Both the position numbers and the translations under genes were made by a program. Shown in pieces: positions 34,215-44,001 of a stretch of DNA of 64,000 nt; position 1 is the stretch's first letter; every line of letters starts with the position of its first letter. The notes below the pieces were generated by a model. That model was not told the DNA's origin. It did no database searches and saw only the letters and a program-made list of their open reading frames with translations. Where the stretch lies: positions 47,264-111,263 of the forward strand of contig JACQAG010000038.1 of NCBI GenBank assembly GCA_016195085.1. Direction: 5' to 3'. The DNA comes from Pseudomonadota bacterium. Lineage in GTDB: Bacteria > Pseudomonadota > Alphaproteobacteria > SHVZ01.

Positions 34215-35422
34215 GCCTGCAGCACCTCGGGCATCGGGAGCATGGACTCCGCCCGGGGCCGCCCGACGCCGGCGAGCGCCTGGTCGAGCAGCACGGCGGC
34301 GGCGGAGGGCTCGAGGCGGTCCATGCAGAGGGGCGAGGAATAGATGCAATAGTCGCTGCAGGGGCGGCACGGCATCGGTTCGACCGCGTAGACGGCGTGC
34401 GGCGGCGGCGGCGCGAACCGCTCGAGCGATCCCGGGCCGAAGAGGGCGACTACGCGGCAGCCGACCGCCGCCCCGATATGCATGGGACCGCTGTCGGTGC
34501 AGAACAGCACGTCGGCCAATGTCAGCACGCGCTTGAGCTCGCTGAGCGAGCCGTTCCAAGCGACCGTCGGCGTATCCCGGCCAAGCGCGATGCTGGGGCT
34601 CCCCTCGGATTCGATCAGCAAGATCGCACCGGGCCGCATCTTGAGGCCGCGCAAGGACGCGCCGATGCGCTCGCCGCTCCAGCGGCGCGTGGCCTGTGCC
34701 GCCCCGAAGGCGAGAGCCAAGATCGGTCCGCCCCGATAACCCGCTTCTCTCAGACGCCGGACCAGCTCATCGGGCGGCGGCCGCACCGCCAGAAGCGGCA
34801 GGCCCGGCACATTCGTGCCGAGCAGCGCTGCCGCGGCCCGGGCCGCGAGAGTCCCGCGATAGAGCCCGGGCTCGAGCTTCGCCGATCGCTCGAACGGGTG
34901 CCGGCTCCGATCGACGCCGATGTCGATCGAAACCCAGGCTCTGCCGCCTTCGGCCGCGTAGCCGGCGTATTCCGCCGTCGCCAGGAGGCGTGCCAGCGCT
35001 GTCTCCCTGGGATCGGGGCGGAGGCCGATCAGCAGGTCGTACTCGGTACGGCCAAGGCTGCGGACCGAGCGGGCGAAGTCTCGCCATTCCTCGGACCAGA
35101 GGCGGTACTTGCCCCGATGCTTGGTCCAGGGTGGGACGAGAGTCTGATAACCATCGAAAAGCCGCTCATCGCCGAACAGGGCCTCGAGCCAGGGCTTGCC
35201 GATGGCATCGATCCTGGCCTCGGGATAGGCCATGCGCAACGCGTGCAGAAAGGGTATCGCGAGGACCGCATCGCCGATCCCCCAGAAGAGGAAGACCCCG
35301 ATGCGCCGGCGCGGCGAGGTGCCGGACTTTCGCGCCGTCGCGGCGGCGACGGCATCGAGCACCAGCCGCGCTCCCGCATCGCGCACATGCCGCTTCAGCG
35401 GGATCCGGGGGACAGTGGTCAC
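34211..35422 (-). CDS. Glycosyltransferase family 9 (heptosyltransferase-like)
   Basis: About 403 residues from GTG at 35422, which shares GTGA with the stop of the gene upstream. The N-terminal domain has IGVFLFWGIGDAVLAIPFLHAL; the C-terminal nucleotide-sugar domain has CTDSGPMHIGAAVGCRVVALFGP, the signature of GT9. A cysteine-containing tail (MPCRPCSDYCIY) is typical of heptosyltransferase-like proteins. In this locus it probably adds one sugar of the exopolysaccharide repeat, not core heptose. Confidence 0.88.
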   Translation of the reverse strand: MTTVPRIPLKRHVRDAGARLVLDAVAAATARKSGTSPRRRIGVFLFWGIGDAVLAIPFLHALRMAYPEARIDAIGKPWLEALFGDERLFDGYQTLVPPWTKHRGKYRLWSEEWRDFARSVRSLGRTEYDLLIGLRPDPRETALARLLATAEYAGYAAEGGRAWVSIDIGVDRSRHPFERSAKLEPGLYRGTLAARAAAALLGTNVPGLPLLAVRPPPDELVRRLREAGYRGGPILALAFGAAQATRRWSGERIGASLRGLKMRPGAILLIESEGSPSIALGRDTPTVAWNGSLSELKRVLTLADVLFCTDSGPMHIGAAVGCRVVALFGPGSLERFAPPPPHAVYAVEPMPCRPCSDYCIYSSPLCMDRLEPSAAAVLLDQALAGVGRPRAESMLPMPEVLQA

Positions 35423-36897
35423 CGGAACCCCTTGGCATGCGCGATGCGCCGGGCGCGTTCCATTCCGCTTTCCGCCAACGGCAGCGCGGCACCGGCCCGG
35501 GCCTGAAAGAGTTGCCCGCGGGCTTGGCTCCGCTGCGGCTCTTGGCCGTCGTCGTCCGGGCCGTTGAGCCGGCAGGCGATCGCTGCAACGATCCACAGGG
35601 TCGCGGCATGCATGGGACGCTCGAGGAAAAGCGTGAAGGTGGCGAAACCGATCATCGAGACCAGCGCCGATGCGGCTGCGAAGGCATCGCCGCCGAAACT
35701 CGGGCGATGGATCGCCCGCGTCGCCAGCGCAATGCTGCCGAGCCAGGCGCCGATGATCAGCACGAAACCGAACAGGCCGAGCCGCGCCAGGATGGTGAGG
35801 TAGGTGTTGTGCGGCAGCCCGACGTTGAAGCTGCCCTCCTCGACCTCGTTGATGAGGGCTGCCGGCACCAGCGGCTGGCCGAAGCCGACGCCGAAGAGCG
35901 GGTTGTCGCGCCAAAGCTCGAACACCGCATCCCAGCGCAGCAGGCGAAAATAGAAATTGTCGTCCTTGGCGAGCGACATGCCGCCCTCGACCGCGGCGAA
36001 GAATGACGAGATCGCGTGGGCGAGACCGGATTCCGGCAGGAGGATCGGGGTGGCGACCAGCAGCAGGCCGCCGCCGGCGGCGAGCGCCACGAAGGCAAGG
36101 CGCTGGGTCGTCCGCATGCCCAAGAGGCTGAAGAGCGAGCTCAAGGCCATGCCCAGCACCGCCGAGCGGGTCTGAGTGAGCGCCAGGCCGAAGAAGGCGA
36201 CCGCCGCCGCGCCGAGATGCAGCAGCCGGCGCTCGGTGTTGGAGGCGGCATAGGCCAAGAGCGCCATCAGCGAGAAGCCGATGATGCCGCCGACATCGCC
36301 GCTGCCGAAGGAGAGCGCCAGCAGCTTGCTGTCGGTCACGACACGGGTGGCGGTGTCGAACAGCACCTGGGCGCCGCTCTGGGTGTCGATGATGAGCGCC
36401 ACCGCCAGCACCACCCCGCTATAGGTGAACCAGCGCATGGCCGCGGCGGCCTTTGCCCGGCTGTCGAGGACGAAGTAGGTGAGCGCGAAGACGATGCCGT
36501 AGGAGAAGATCGCCAGATCCCGGACGGCGAGGATTCCCCAATCGCCGAAAGCGATCAGCGTATAGAGGATCGAGGTGAGGAAGAGGAGCCAGAGCAAGAG
36601 GCCCGGCATTCGGGCAAGGCCGCCGGTCACCAGCCAGACGACCAAGGATCCCGTGCGGGTGATGGCAACCGTGAGCACCAGGGCAATCAGGAACAACTCG
36701 GTCAGGAACAACGGCACCGGGCCGATCATGATGCCGATCTTGGCGGCGCTCAGATGCCCGATCCGGGTGATCGCCAGATAGCCGACGATCAGCATGCCGC
36801 CGACGCCGAGCTCGCTCGTCGAGGCCGCCTCGCCCATGGGATAGGCGTGGGTCGCGGGCGACCGCGTGCGTGCGCCGATGGACTGGGCGGCAGTCAC
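35419..36897 (-). CDS. O-antigen ligase / Wzy-like polymerase (Wzy_C family)
   Basis: A 492-residue membrane protein with about ten or more hydrophobic helices. A large periplasmic loop contains FRLLRWDAVFELWRDNPLFGVGFGQPL, followed by LPHNTYLTILARLGLFGFVLII, the Wzy_C signature with its conserved His. In a Wzx/Wzc locus the most likely role is repeat-unit polymerase (Wzy); ligase activity is the alternative. It lies between the Wzc-type kinase and GT9 genes, with 60 bases and a GTGA overlap respectively. Confidence 0.82.
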   Translation of the reverse strand: MTAAQSIGARTRSPATHAYPMGEAASTSELGVGGMLIVGYLAITRIGHLSAAKIGIMIGPVPLFLTELFLIALVLTVAITRTGSLVVWLVTGGLARMPGLLLWLLFLTSILYTLIAFGDWGILAVRDLAIFSYGIVFALTYFVLDSRAKAAAAMRWFTYSGVVLAVALIIDTQSGAQVLFDTATRVVTDSKLLALSFGSGDVGGIIGFSLMALLAYAASNTERRLLHLGAAAVAFFGLALTQTRSAVLGMALSSLFSLLGMRTTQRLAFVALAAGGGLLLVATPILLPESGLAHAISSFFAAVEGGMSLAKDDNFYFRLLRWDAVFELWRDNPLFGVGFGQPLVPAALINEVEEGSFNVGLPHNTYLTILARLGLFGFVLIIGAWLGSIALATRAIHRPSFGGDAFAAASALVSMIGFATFTLFLERPMHAATLWIVAAIACRLNGPDDDGQEPQRSQARGQLFQARAGAALPLAESGMERARRIAHAKGFR

Positions 36898-36957
36898 CGC
36901 CAGAATCCCGACCTGCTCGGCAGGCTCGGCATCGTCACCGGCCCGACATTTGCCGGA

Positions 36958-39300
36958 TCATCCAGCTTCGGGGCGCGGCAGGTAGGTTTCACGATGGTGC
37001 TTGGAGACATTGGCGGCGTAGTCGTAGCGACGGAGATGGCGAAGGTCGACCTGGGTCAGACCGACGACCGGGTTCATGTGGCCGGATTGGATGATGGTCT
37101 TCAGCGCATCGAGCGCCATTTCGCGCGGCGTCTTCGCCCAGCGGATCAGGAACAACACCTTGTCGACTTCCTGCTGCAGGATGAGCGTGTCGGGAAACCG
37201 CTTCACCGGCGGCGTATCGAGGATGACCATGTCGTACTGGGTGGAGAGCGCGTGCAGCAGATTCCGCATGCGCTCCGAGCTAAGGAGGATGGGTGCGTCC
37301 ACCAGCGTCTTGGTATCGCCGCAGTCGATGTGATCCAGCCCGGTCGCCCGGTCGGTGCCGAAGATCTCTCCGGCATCGGCGGCTCCGAGGAGATATTCCG
37401 CGAGGCCCGGAAGCGGGTCGGCCTCGCCTTGTCGTGAACGACGGCGCAGCCTTTGGCGGAGATCGCAGTCGACGGTGATCACCCGCTTCTCGCCGACCGC
37501 GTAGGTCACCGCCAGGGCGCGGGAGGTGAACGTCTTGCCCTCGCCGTCGAAGGCGGAGGTGACCAAGATGCTGCGCACGGGACGGTTCGGATCGGGCGAC
37601 AATGACAGGCTGACGCGGATATAGCGTACCGCCTCGGCGAATTCGGTCCGGGCGCGCAGAATGCGGCGCATGTCGCCCAAGCGCCGGGCCTGGTCGAGAG
37701 GCTTCACCCAGGGCAGGCTGGCGACCGTCTCGAGGCCGGTCAAATTCTCGATCTGCTGGCGGTTGCGGAAGCCGACGTCGAGCAGATCGAGCACGAAAGC
37801 AAGCAGCACGCCGAACATGGCGGCGACCGCGGCGGCCACGGTCACCAGGAGCGGCTTGTTGGGAAAGAACGGATGGTCGGGCGGGATCGCGCGGGAGATG
37901 ACGCGGACTAGCGGCGTATCGATCCGCCCTTCCATCGCATTCACTTCGCGCATGCGGTTCAGCATGGTCTCGTAGATCGTGCTGCTCGTCTTCAAATCGG
38001 CTTCGAGCAGGCGCAAGGTCAATTGCGACTTGCCTTGCTGCTGCAGCTCCTGGGTGAGCTCGCTCACCTTGGCGGCAAGCGCTGTCTCCTGATCCTTGGC
38101 GAGGCGGGCTTGGTTTGCCGCAGCGGCAACCAGGCGGCGCATCTCGGCCTTGATCTTGGCGTGGATGTCGTCGAGCTCGGCTTGCGCCTGCTGCAGCCGG
38201 GGGTGCGCCTCCCGGTACTGGGTGGCGAGCTCGGCGAGCTGGCGGGCCGCCGCCGTCTCCTGGTTGCGGAGCTGCTGGATGCCGGGAGCATCGAGAGCGA
38301 TCTCGGAGTCTTCGAAGCGCCCGCCGCCATCGATGAGCTGCTGGAGCTGGCGCGCGCGGCCGTCGAGATCGGCGCGGCGGATCTGCGCCGTCATGAGCTG
38401 CTGGTTGTATTCGACCATCTGCCGCTGCTGGGCGGTGTTGCCGTTGAGGTCGAGGATCCCCGCGCTGGCCCGGAACTCTTCGAGGCGCTGCATGACGTCG
38501 TCGACGCGCGTGCGCGCCTCCTGCAGGCGGCCGGCGAGCCAGGATGTCTCCCTGGTGGCTACCCGGCGCGCTTCGGTCACCTGGTCTTCGATGTAGGTGG
38601 CCGCCAGGGTATTGGCGACGGCGGCGGCCAGGCGCGGATCGTCGGCGATGAAGCGAATCTCGATAACCCTTGAGCGGTCGCCGGCGCGTACGGTGAGATT
38701 GCGGAAATAGGTCTCGTAGACCCGGTTGGCGAGCTCGCCGGTCGGCGGCGGCTTCGGTTCCTCGGCCTTCGCCGGGGCGAGATACTGGCGGTAGCCCTGC
38801 GGCAGAAAGAGGCTGAGATGCGCCTGCAAGTCCTGCCGCCATTCGCCGAGCCGCACGCCCAGCGAGCGCGATCCGGTGAAGAACGGCGAATTCCCGAGAT
38901 TGAGCACCTTGACGATGCGGTCGGCGAGGTTGAGGGAAGTCAGGACCGCCGCCTCGGTCTCGTTGGAAAAGAGATCGCCCCCTCCGCCGCCCAACAGCGA
39001 CGCCAGGCCCGAGGCGGGCGAGCGCGATTGCGGTGCGTCGAGCACGAGCTGCGTCTCGGCGCGGTAGAGCGGATCGATCTGGTTCACGATCATCGCCGCA
39101 ATGCCGGCGATGAGCACGGCGAAGCACAGCACGAACCAGCGCCGACGGCGGAGGACGTCGAAGACGAACTGCAAATACTGACGCGCGGGATCGGTGCCGA
39201 TCGTCGCCGGCGCCAGGGGTGCCGTGAGCGGTCCCAGCCCCTGGCTTTCAGCCGGCGTCGAAGGCCCTGCACGGGCGATCGGAGCGACGTTCGTTGACAT
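36958..39300 (-). CDS. Polysaccharide co-polymerase / BY-type tyrosine autokinase (Wzc/GumC-like fusion)
   Basis: A 780-residue inner-membrane protein controlling chain length and export. Wzz domain with two membrane helices (about residues 45-65 and 505-530) bounding a long coiled-coil periplasmic region; then a cytoplasmic kinase: Walker A GEGKT at 586-590, Walker A-prime TVDCDLR near 610, Walker B VILDTPP at 692-698. Only three C-terminal tyrosines (759, 761, 773) form the autophosphorylation tail. Start at 39300 is preferred to a codon 54 bases upstream. Divergent from the flippase gene. Confidence 0.92.
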   Translation of the reverse strand: MSTNVAPIARAGPSTPAESQGLGPLTAPLAPATIGTDPARQYLQFVFDVLRRRRWFVLCFAVLIAGIAAMIVNQIDPLYRAETQLVLDAPQSRSPASGLASLLGGGGGDLFSNETEAAVLTSLNLADRIVKVLNLGNSPFFTGSRSLGVRLGEWRQDLQAHLSLFLPQGYRQYLAPAKAEEPKPPPTGELANRVYETYFRNLTVRAGDRSRVIEIRFIADDPRLAAAVANTLAATYIEDQVTEARRVATRETSWLAGRLQEARTRVDDVMQRLEEFRASAGILDLNGNTAQQRQMVEYNQQLMTAQIRRADLDGRARQLQQLIDGGGRFEDSEIALDAPGIQQLRNQETAAARQLAELATQYREAHPRLQQAQAELDDIHAKIKAEMRRLVAAAANQARLAKDQETALAAKVSELTQELQQQGKSQLTLRLLEADLKTSSTIYETMLNRMREVNAMEGRIDTPLVRVISRAIPPDHPFFPNKPLLVTVAAAVAAMFGVLLAFVLDLLDVGFRNRQQIENLTGLETVASLPWVKPLDQARRLGDMRRILRARTEFAEAVRYIRVSLSLSPDPNRPVRSILVTSAFDGEGKTFTSRALAVTYAVGEKRVITVDCDLRQRLRRRSRQGEADPLPGLAEYLLGAADAGEIFGTDRATGLDHIDCGDTKTLVDAPILLSSERMRNLLHALSTQYDMVILDTPPVKRFPDTLILQQEVDKVLFLIRWAKTPREMALDALKTIIQSGHMNPVVGLTQVDLRHLRRYDYAANVSKHHRETYLPRPEAG

Positions 39301-39382
39301 GTGTCCGAGGCCTCGCTGATGGTCCCGACGAGCCGTCAGGCACAAGTCCGCCATGGGTCAAATATGATTTGCCGGAACTTTT

Positions 39383-39413
39383 AATATAATGCTGACGAAA
39401 AGTTAAGCATCAA
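39383..39413 (-). promoter_or_regulatory. Candidate promoter for the exopolysaccharide operon
   Basis: On the minus strand TTGATG (39413-39408) and TATATT (39388-39383) are 19 bases apart, in the only AT-rich stretch of the 206-base gap between the divergent kinase and flippase genes. On the plus strand TATACT at about 39428 could serve the flippase gene. Spacing is not ideal, so both are tentative. Confidence 0.35.
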
Positions 39414-39506
39414 TCACCGAAGGCGCTATACTTCGCGGGCTCGGCCTTAACTTGGTCGCGGGCATCATAATCCACAAATTTCCCCATTGCTAGAATAGCT
39501 TGCCGC

Positions 39507-40841
39507 ATGCCGCCATCCTCCTGGTCGATTTCCGAGCCGCCTCCGGCCGCAAGCGTCAGAGCGAATCTTCTCGCTCTCGGGACCTCGGAGGTCTTTGCCA
39601 GGGTCGCCCAGCTCCTCAGTCTGGCGATCTTGGCGCGCGTGCTCGGCCAAGAGGGCATGGGCGTGGTCGGCACGGCATGGGCCATATATCAGCTGGCGGT
39701 GCCCTTCGTGCAGTACGCCCCCGAGCTGATCGGCACCCGCGAGGTAGCACGGGGCGTCGAGGCGCGCGCCGCCTTCGTCAGCTTGACCTTGGTCAAGCTG
39801 CTGATTGCGGTCTTCGCCTGCCTGCCGATCGCCGTGTGCGCGGCGTTCTTCCTGGACGCCGACCCGGCAGCCCAGCTGCAGGTCGCCCTCCAGTGTCCGG
39901 TGCTGTTCGCCGTCGCGCTCAGCGGTGTTTGGGTCTTTCGCGGACAGCGCCGCCTGTGGGCCTATGCCGCCGTCCGCATCGTCAGCTCGGCGGCCTTGCT
40001 CGCTGGCCTCTTCTTCGGCCTCGGGCTGGTCCCGCTCCCCTGGGTCGTGCCCGTGGCGGAGACATTGACGGGCCTCATCGGCGCGGCGATCGCCTACGCG
40101 TTGCTGATGGGCGCAGAGCCGCTGCAGCGGGTGGTCGCCGAAGTTCGCGCCTCCTTGCCGGAGCTGCGCACCCACGTCGCCGAAGCAGTTCAATTCGGCC
40201 TCGGCGCATTTCTTGCCGCTGCGATGTGGAGCGCGCCGATGCTGGTCGCTCGGGTGTTCCTGGATCCCGGCGAGCAAGGCGTGCTGGCGGCGACCATCCG
40301 GCTGATCCTCGCGGTGAGCTCGCTGTTCCAGCTGGCGCTCCAGGTGTTCCACCCGGTCCTGGCGTACCGCTACACCCATGATCGCGAGTCCGCGAAAAGC
40401 CTCGCTGCCGCACTCGTCGTGCAGGTATTCGCCGTGACGATCCCGGTTGCGCTCGCGGTGGCTCTGCTGTCCCCGTGGATCGCCGGCTCGCTGCTGGGCA
40501 GCGAGTTCGACCGCGCCGCGATCGTGCTCACGGCATTGGCGCCGACTCTCATTCCCACCGCCGTCAGCTCGGTATTCGGTTACGCGCTCTTGGCCGATGG
40601 CCGCTACCAGCTCTACGTCTTCATCTGTGCGGGCGGTGCCGCCGCCTCTGTCCTCGGCTGCTGGATCGCGTTCTCCCTGTTGCCCGATCCCGAAGCAGCG
40701 GCGGTGCTGGCGCCGGTCATGACGCTGGTAGCGCTGGTCCAGGCCTTTATCGTCTGGCGGCTCGATCTCGTCAGCTACGCCCATGTCAGCTGGCGGCAGC
40801 TGGCGCCCTCGCGCATTTGGCAGATGCTGAAGGAGCGCTAG
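39507..40841 (+). CDS. Wzx-type oligosaccharide flippase
   Basis: A 444-residue polytopic membrane protein of the polysaccharide-transport (MATE-like) superfamily, with about 12-14 hydrophobic helices. The N-terminus (ALGTSEVFARVAQLLSLAILARVLGQEGMGV) is the family start. It would turn undecaprenyl-linked repeat units to the periplasmic face for polymerisation. It is divergent from the Wzc-type kinase gene, and the deacetylase follows 9 bases later. The long frame on the opposite strand is a shadow. Confidence 0.88.
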   Translation: MPPSSWSISEPPPAASVRANLLALGTSEVFARVAQLLSLAILARVLGQEGMGVVGTAWAIYQLAVPFVQYAPELIGTREVARGVEARAAFVSLTLVKLLIAVFACLPIAVCAAFFLDADPAAQLQVALQCPVLFAVALSGVWVFRGQRRLWAYAAVRIVSSAALLAGLFFGLGLVPLPWVVPVAETLTGLIGAAIAYALLMGAEPLQRVVAEVRASLPELRTHVAEAVQFGLGAFLAAAMWSAPMLVARVFLDPGEQGVLAATIRLILAVSSLFQLALQVFHPVLAYRYTHDRESAKSLAAALVVQVFAVTIPVALAVALLSPWIAGSLLGSEFDRAAIVLTALAPTLIPTAVSSVFGYALLADGRYQLYVFICAGGAAASVLGCWIAFSLLPDPEAAAVLAPVMTLVALVQAFIVWRLDLVSYAHVSWRQLAPSRIWQMLKER

Positions 40842-40850
40842 GAACCGGCC

Positions 40851-41609
40851 ATGCGACTCGTCGTCCTCATGTATCACCGGATTGCGCCCGACATTCCGCG
40901 CATGCGCGGCGACTTGGCGGTGACGCCGGACCGATTTGCGCGGCAAATGGCTCGTCTGCGGCAAGATGGCTTCACCGCGCTGCGGCAAGACGACGTGGTC
41001 GCATGGCTCCGCGGGCAGCGGGAGCTGCCGGCACGTCCCGTCGTCGTCACCTTTGACGACGGCTATGCCGACAACCTGATCCACGCGTTCCCGGTGCTCG
41101 AGCGTCTCGAGATCCCAGCCATCACGTTCCTGGTCACGCAGCGGCTGGGAGGCCAGAACGACTGGGACTCGGGCAAACTGCCGACGCGACAGCTCATGGG
41201 TGCGAGCGACGTCGCCGCCTGGGCCGCGCGCGGGCTCGAGTTCGGCGCGCATGGCCGTACGCATCGCTCGCTCGTGGGTCTGGACGCCCCGACGCTGCGC
41301 GCCGAGGTCGACGGTTCCCATGACGACCTTGCGAAGCTGCTCGGACGCGCGCCGATTGCCTTTGCCTATCCAAATGGCGACGTCGACGTGCCGGCGCACG
41401 AACACGTCTCTCGGCGTTTTGCCTTGGGCTATGGCGCCCATGAAGGCGCCAACTGGGCCGAGACAGATCCCTGGGAGCTGCAGCGCACCAGCGTGTTCGG
41501 GTTCTACCCGACACTCGAGTTCCGATGCCAGATCCGGCTGGGCTGGAGGCCGGGCAATCGGCTGCGAAACGCCTTCGTGCGCTTGGCCCGCCCGCTCCAG
41601 TTCGCCTGA
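40851..41609 (+). CDS. Polysaccharide deacetylase (NodB homology) family protein
   Basis: A 252-residue carbohydrate esterase 4-like protein. VLMYHRIAPD at the start, the metal Asp pair in VVTFDDGYADN, and EFGAHGRTHRSLVGL giving the H-x3-H metal ligands. No signal peptide is evident, so it may act in the cytoplasm or on lipid-linked sugars, or be exported otherwise. It likely removes N-acetyl groups from the polymer or its precursor. It pairs with the flippase gene. Confidence 0.9.
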   Translation: MRLVVLMYHRIAPDIPRMRGDLAVTPDRFARQMARLRQDGFTALRQDDVVAWLRGQRELPARPVVVTFDDGYADNLIHAFPVLERLEIPAITFLVTQRLGGQNDWDSGKLPTRQLMGASDVAAWAARGLEFGAHGRTHRSLVGLDAPTLRAEVDGSHDDLAKLLGRAPIAFAYPNGDVDVPAHEHVSRRFALGYGAHEGANWAETDPWELQRTSVFGFYPTLEFRCQIRLGWRPGNRLRNAFVRLARPLQFA

Positions 41610-41652
41610 GGACCCCTCCCGATCCTTGCGAGCCGGTTAAGCTCGGCCCGAG

Positions 41653-42207
41653 TCAGAATGGAAGCAGAGCGACCACCGGCGCCGGCAGCAACCAACCGAA
41701 CAGCAAAGCCACGATGAAGGCGCCGAAGATCCGGCTGGCACCTGGAAACGCCTTGGCTTCGCGAACCATCCCGAAATAGGTCGAGGCGGGTGCGATCATT
41801 CCAATGATCAGGCCGGCCACGGCGTCCCCGGCAGGGTGCGCCCGGACCGCGACGCGCGCCAACGCGACCGCCGAGGCAAGCGCCAGGGCACCGAACGGCA
41901 TATAGCGCCAGGCGCCGCCGCCGGTGCGGGCCAGCGCCGTCGCCACCGAGCCGTAGAGCGCCGCCGCAAGCGCGGCATGACCGCTCGGAAAATATTGGCT
42001 GGTGAGCGCGCTGTCCGGCCACAGCGCATCGTCCGGCGTCGCGACCAGCCATTTCAGCATCAAGGTCGCCGCGGCGACCGCGCTGACGCCGAGGACGAAT
42101 CCCTGAACCGTGCGCGACAGGCCCACCCCCTGCATCCACGCAGCGAACAGCAGCACCGTGGTCACGCAGAGCCCAGGGCTGCCGAGTTCGGCGATCGCGT
42201 CGATCAT
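41653..42207 (-). CDS. PAP2-family membrane phosphatase
   Basis: A 184-residue membrane protein with several hydrophobic helices. Type 2 acid phosphatase motifs: a lysine-containing motif 1 region (LKWLVATPDDALWPDSA), motif 2 FPSGHAALAAALYG, and motif 3 RVAVRAHPAGDAVAGLIIG with the nucleophilic His. It would dephosphorylate a lipid phosphate such as undecaprenyl diphosphate, recycling the carrier used by the exopolysaccharide pathway. It converges on the deacetylase gene, 43 bases away. Confidence 0.88.
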   Translation of the reverse strand: MIDAIAELGSPGLCVTTVLLFAAWMQGVGLSRTVQGFVLGVSAVAAATLMLKWLVATPDDALWPDSALTSQYFPSGHAALAAALYGSVATALARTGGGAWRYMPFGALALASAVALARVAVRAHPAGDAVAGLIIGMIAPASTYFGMVREAKAFPGASRIFGAFIVALLFGWLLPAPVVALLPF

Positions 42208-42377
42208 GGGGGGATTGGTCCTACGGCTCCGGGGCGTATCGCGGCCACACCCCTTAGTAGAATAATATCATCAATCGTCCGATGAATCCCAGCGTCCGAG
42301 CGATGGCGGGGTTGCTGCGGGGCTTGATTTGGGCCAATACATCCTGGCATCGCGGCTGCAACGGTGATCGCTGGTTG

Positions 42378-42938
42378 ATGTGCATCGCAATTTCCCGGGT
42401 CCTGGTGTGCTGCGCCCTCGCCCTCGGCATGGCGGCCTGCGGCATCAATTCGATCAACCTGCCACCGCCGCCGGCGGAGCCGCCCGCCTATCGGCTGGCG
42501 GCTGGCGACAAGGTCGCCGTGCAGGTCTTCGGCCATGCCGATCAGTCCGGCCAGTACGAGGTCACGGCCGACGGCACGTTGTCGCTGCCGCTCATCGGCT
42601 CCGTGCCGGCGCGCGAGCGCACCGTGGACGAGCTATCGGCGGATTTGCGCACCCGCATGGACCGCTTCATCGTCAATCCGCGCTTCACCGTCGAGGTGGT
42701 GACCTACCGGCAGATCTTCGTGCTGGGCGAGGTGAAGAGCCCGGGGGCGTTCCCCTACCATGTCGGGCTCACCGTGCAGCAGGCGGTCGCGCTCGCCGGC
42801 GGCTTCAGCTACCGGGCGATCACCGACAAGGTGGTCCTGACGCGGCTCGCCGAGGGCGGAACCCGCGACTACGGCGCCGCGCCGAAGGATCTCGTGCTTC
42901 CCGGGGACACTTTGACCGTCATGGAGCGGGTGTTCTAG
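42378..42938 (+). CDS. Polysaccharide export lipoprotein (Wza-like, short)
   Basis: A 186-residue outer-membrane export protein from the ATG at 42378, which gives a compact lipoprotein signal (MCIAISRVLVCCALALGMAACG, lipobox GMAAC). An ATG at 42282 would add 32 residues and spoil the signal peptide. The Poly_export domain is YRLAAGDKVAVQVFGHADQSGQY and the following strand; the SLBB domain is FVLGEVKSPGAFPYHVG. It is shorter than E. coli Wza, as in many alphaproteobacteria, and may need a partner porin. An AT-rich stretch at 42254-42276 probably holds the promoter. Confidence 0.88.
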   Translation: MCIAISRVLVCCALALGMAACGINSINLPPPPAEPPAYRLAAGDKVAVQVFGHADQSGQYEVTADGTLSLPLIGSVPARERTVDELSADLRTRMDRFIVNPRFTVEVVTYRQIFVLGEVKSPGAFPYHVGLTVQQAVALAGGFSYRAITDKVVLTRLAEGGTRDYGAAPKDLVLPGDTLTVMERVF

Positions 42939-42988
42939 TCGGTATTTCGCGCGCAGAGCGGGAGCAGCCGCGTGTGCTAAATACGGGA

Positions 42989-43978
42989 CTAGTCGGCGCG
43001 ATAGGGAAAGGGCTGGTAGCGCGGCCCGAAGGCCCATTCGCCGAAGGCATGCCAGCTCTTGGCTAGGTACGCCCGAACCACCAGGGCCTGCTTGGGCGCG
43101 ATCACCATCGCGATCGGCAAGACCAGCGCCAGCAGCGGCCAGGCCCAGATTATGTGGCGGCCGAAACGCCCCATCGGATTGAGCCCGGCAAGCCGCAACA
43201 GCCTGATGCGCGTGCGTCCCTCGGAACCAAATCGACCGATGAACCAGCCCGGGCGCAGGCGCTCCACAGGCACCCTCAGCCGCGCGCGCGCATCATGGGC
43301 GAACAGCACGCGATAGCCGCTACGCATGAACACCAGGCAGAGATCGCTCTCTTCGCCGCCGAGATCGCTGCCGGCGACACCGCGGCCAGGATCCGCCTTG
43401 CGTCGGCCCAAGGGATAGTTCTGGGCACGCCTGTCCCCGCACCAGAGCTCGGTGCAGCGGCCCCGGCGCACCGCGAGCGCGACACCGGTCGGCAGGATTG
43501 GAAAGATCGCGTCTTCTACACCCGTCTGCCGGCCGCCCTCCCAGACGGCGAATTGGCTCAAGAGCCGCTGCGGCACCCAGGTGGGAACTTGAACGGACGG
43601 GTCCAGCTCGACGCGGCCGCCGACCACGCCGATCTTCGGATCGCTCGTCCAGACCTCGAGGATCTCCTCGAAAAAGGCGTCGGTCGGGACAGCATCGTCG
43701 TCGATGAAGATGCACAGCTCACTGCGCGCATCGAGCAGTCCGCGCCGCCGCGCATAGTAGACCCCGCGCCGCTCTTCGAGCACCCAGCGAAATTTTGGGT
43801 GGCGTCCGGCCAATTCGTCGAGGATGGCGTGGGAGCCGTCGGTCGACCCATTGTCGACCAGTAGCACCTCCGACTTGGGAAACGGCGCCAAGGCCTCGAT
43901 GATGGCCCCGACCGTATCGCGAACCGCGTCGACCTGATCGAGATAGGAGACCAGCACCGTGAATTGCAGGTCGCGCAT
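42989..43978 (-). CDS. Glycosyltransferase family 2
   Basis: A 329-residue inverting transferase. N-terminal GT-A fold with VLVSYLDQVDAVRDTVGAII, SEVLLVDNGSTDGSHAIL and the metal-binding FIDDDAVP; then VVGGRVELDP. The C-terminus has hydrophobic segments (IIWAWPLLALVLPIAMVIAP) for membrane association. The start at 43978 removes a long upstream shadow. It is the last gene of the gmd-fcl-GT2 group and may transfer fucose or another sugar. Confidence 0.88.
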   Translation of the reverse strand: MRDLQFTVLVSYLDQVDAVRDTVGAIIEALAPFPKSEVLLVDNGSTDGSHAILDELAGRHPKFRWVLEERRGVYYARRRGLLDARSELCIFIDDDAVPTDAFFEEILEVWTSDPKIGVVGGRVELDPSVQVPTWVPQRLLSQFAVWEGGRQTGVEDAIFPILPTGVALAVRRGRCTELWCGDRRAQNYPLGRRKADPGRGVAGSDLGGEESDLCLVFMRSGYRVLFAHDARARLRVPVERLRPGWFIGRFGSEGRTRIRLLRLAGLNPMGRFGRHIIWAWPLLALVLPIAMVIAPKQALVVRAYLAKSWHAFGEWAFGPRYQPFPYRAD

Positions 43979-44001
43979 CAGCCCCCTTCCCGATGAATCA
44001 C

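Noticed and set aside
39465..41441. 658-codon minus-strand frame over the flippase and deacetylase, and a 91-codon frame at 39410-39685
   Set aside because: Both oppose genes with membrane-helix patterns and NodB metal motifs; the composition is shadow-like (many H, D, R, Q, G).
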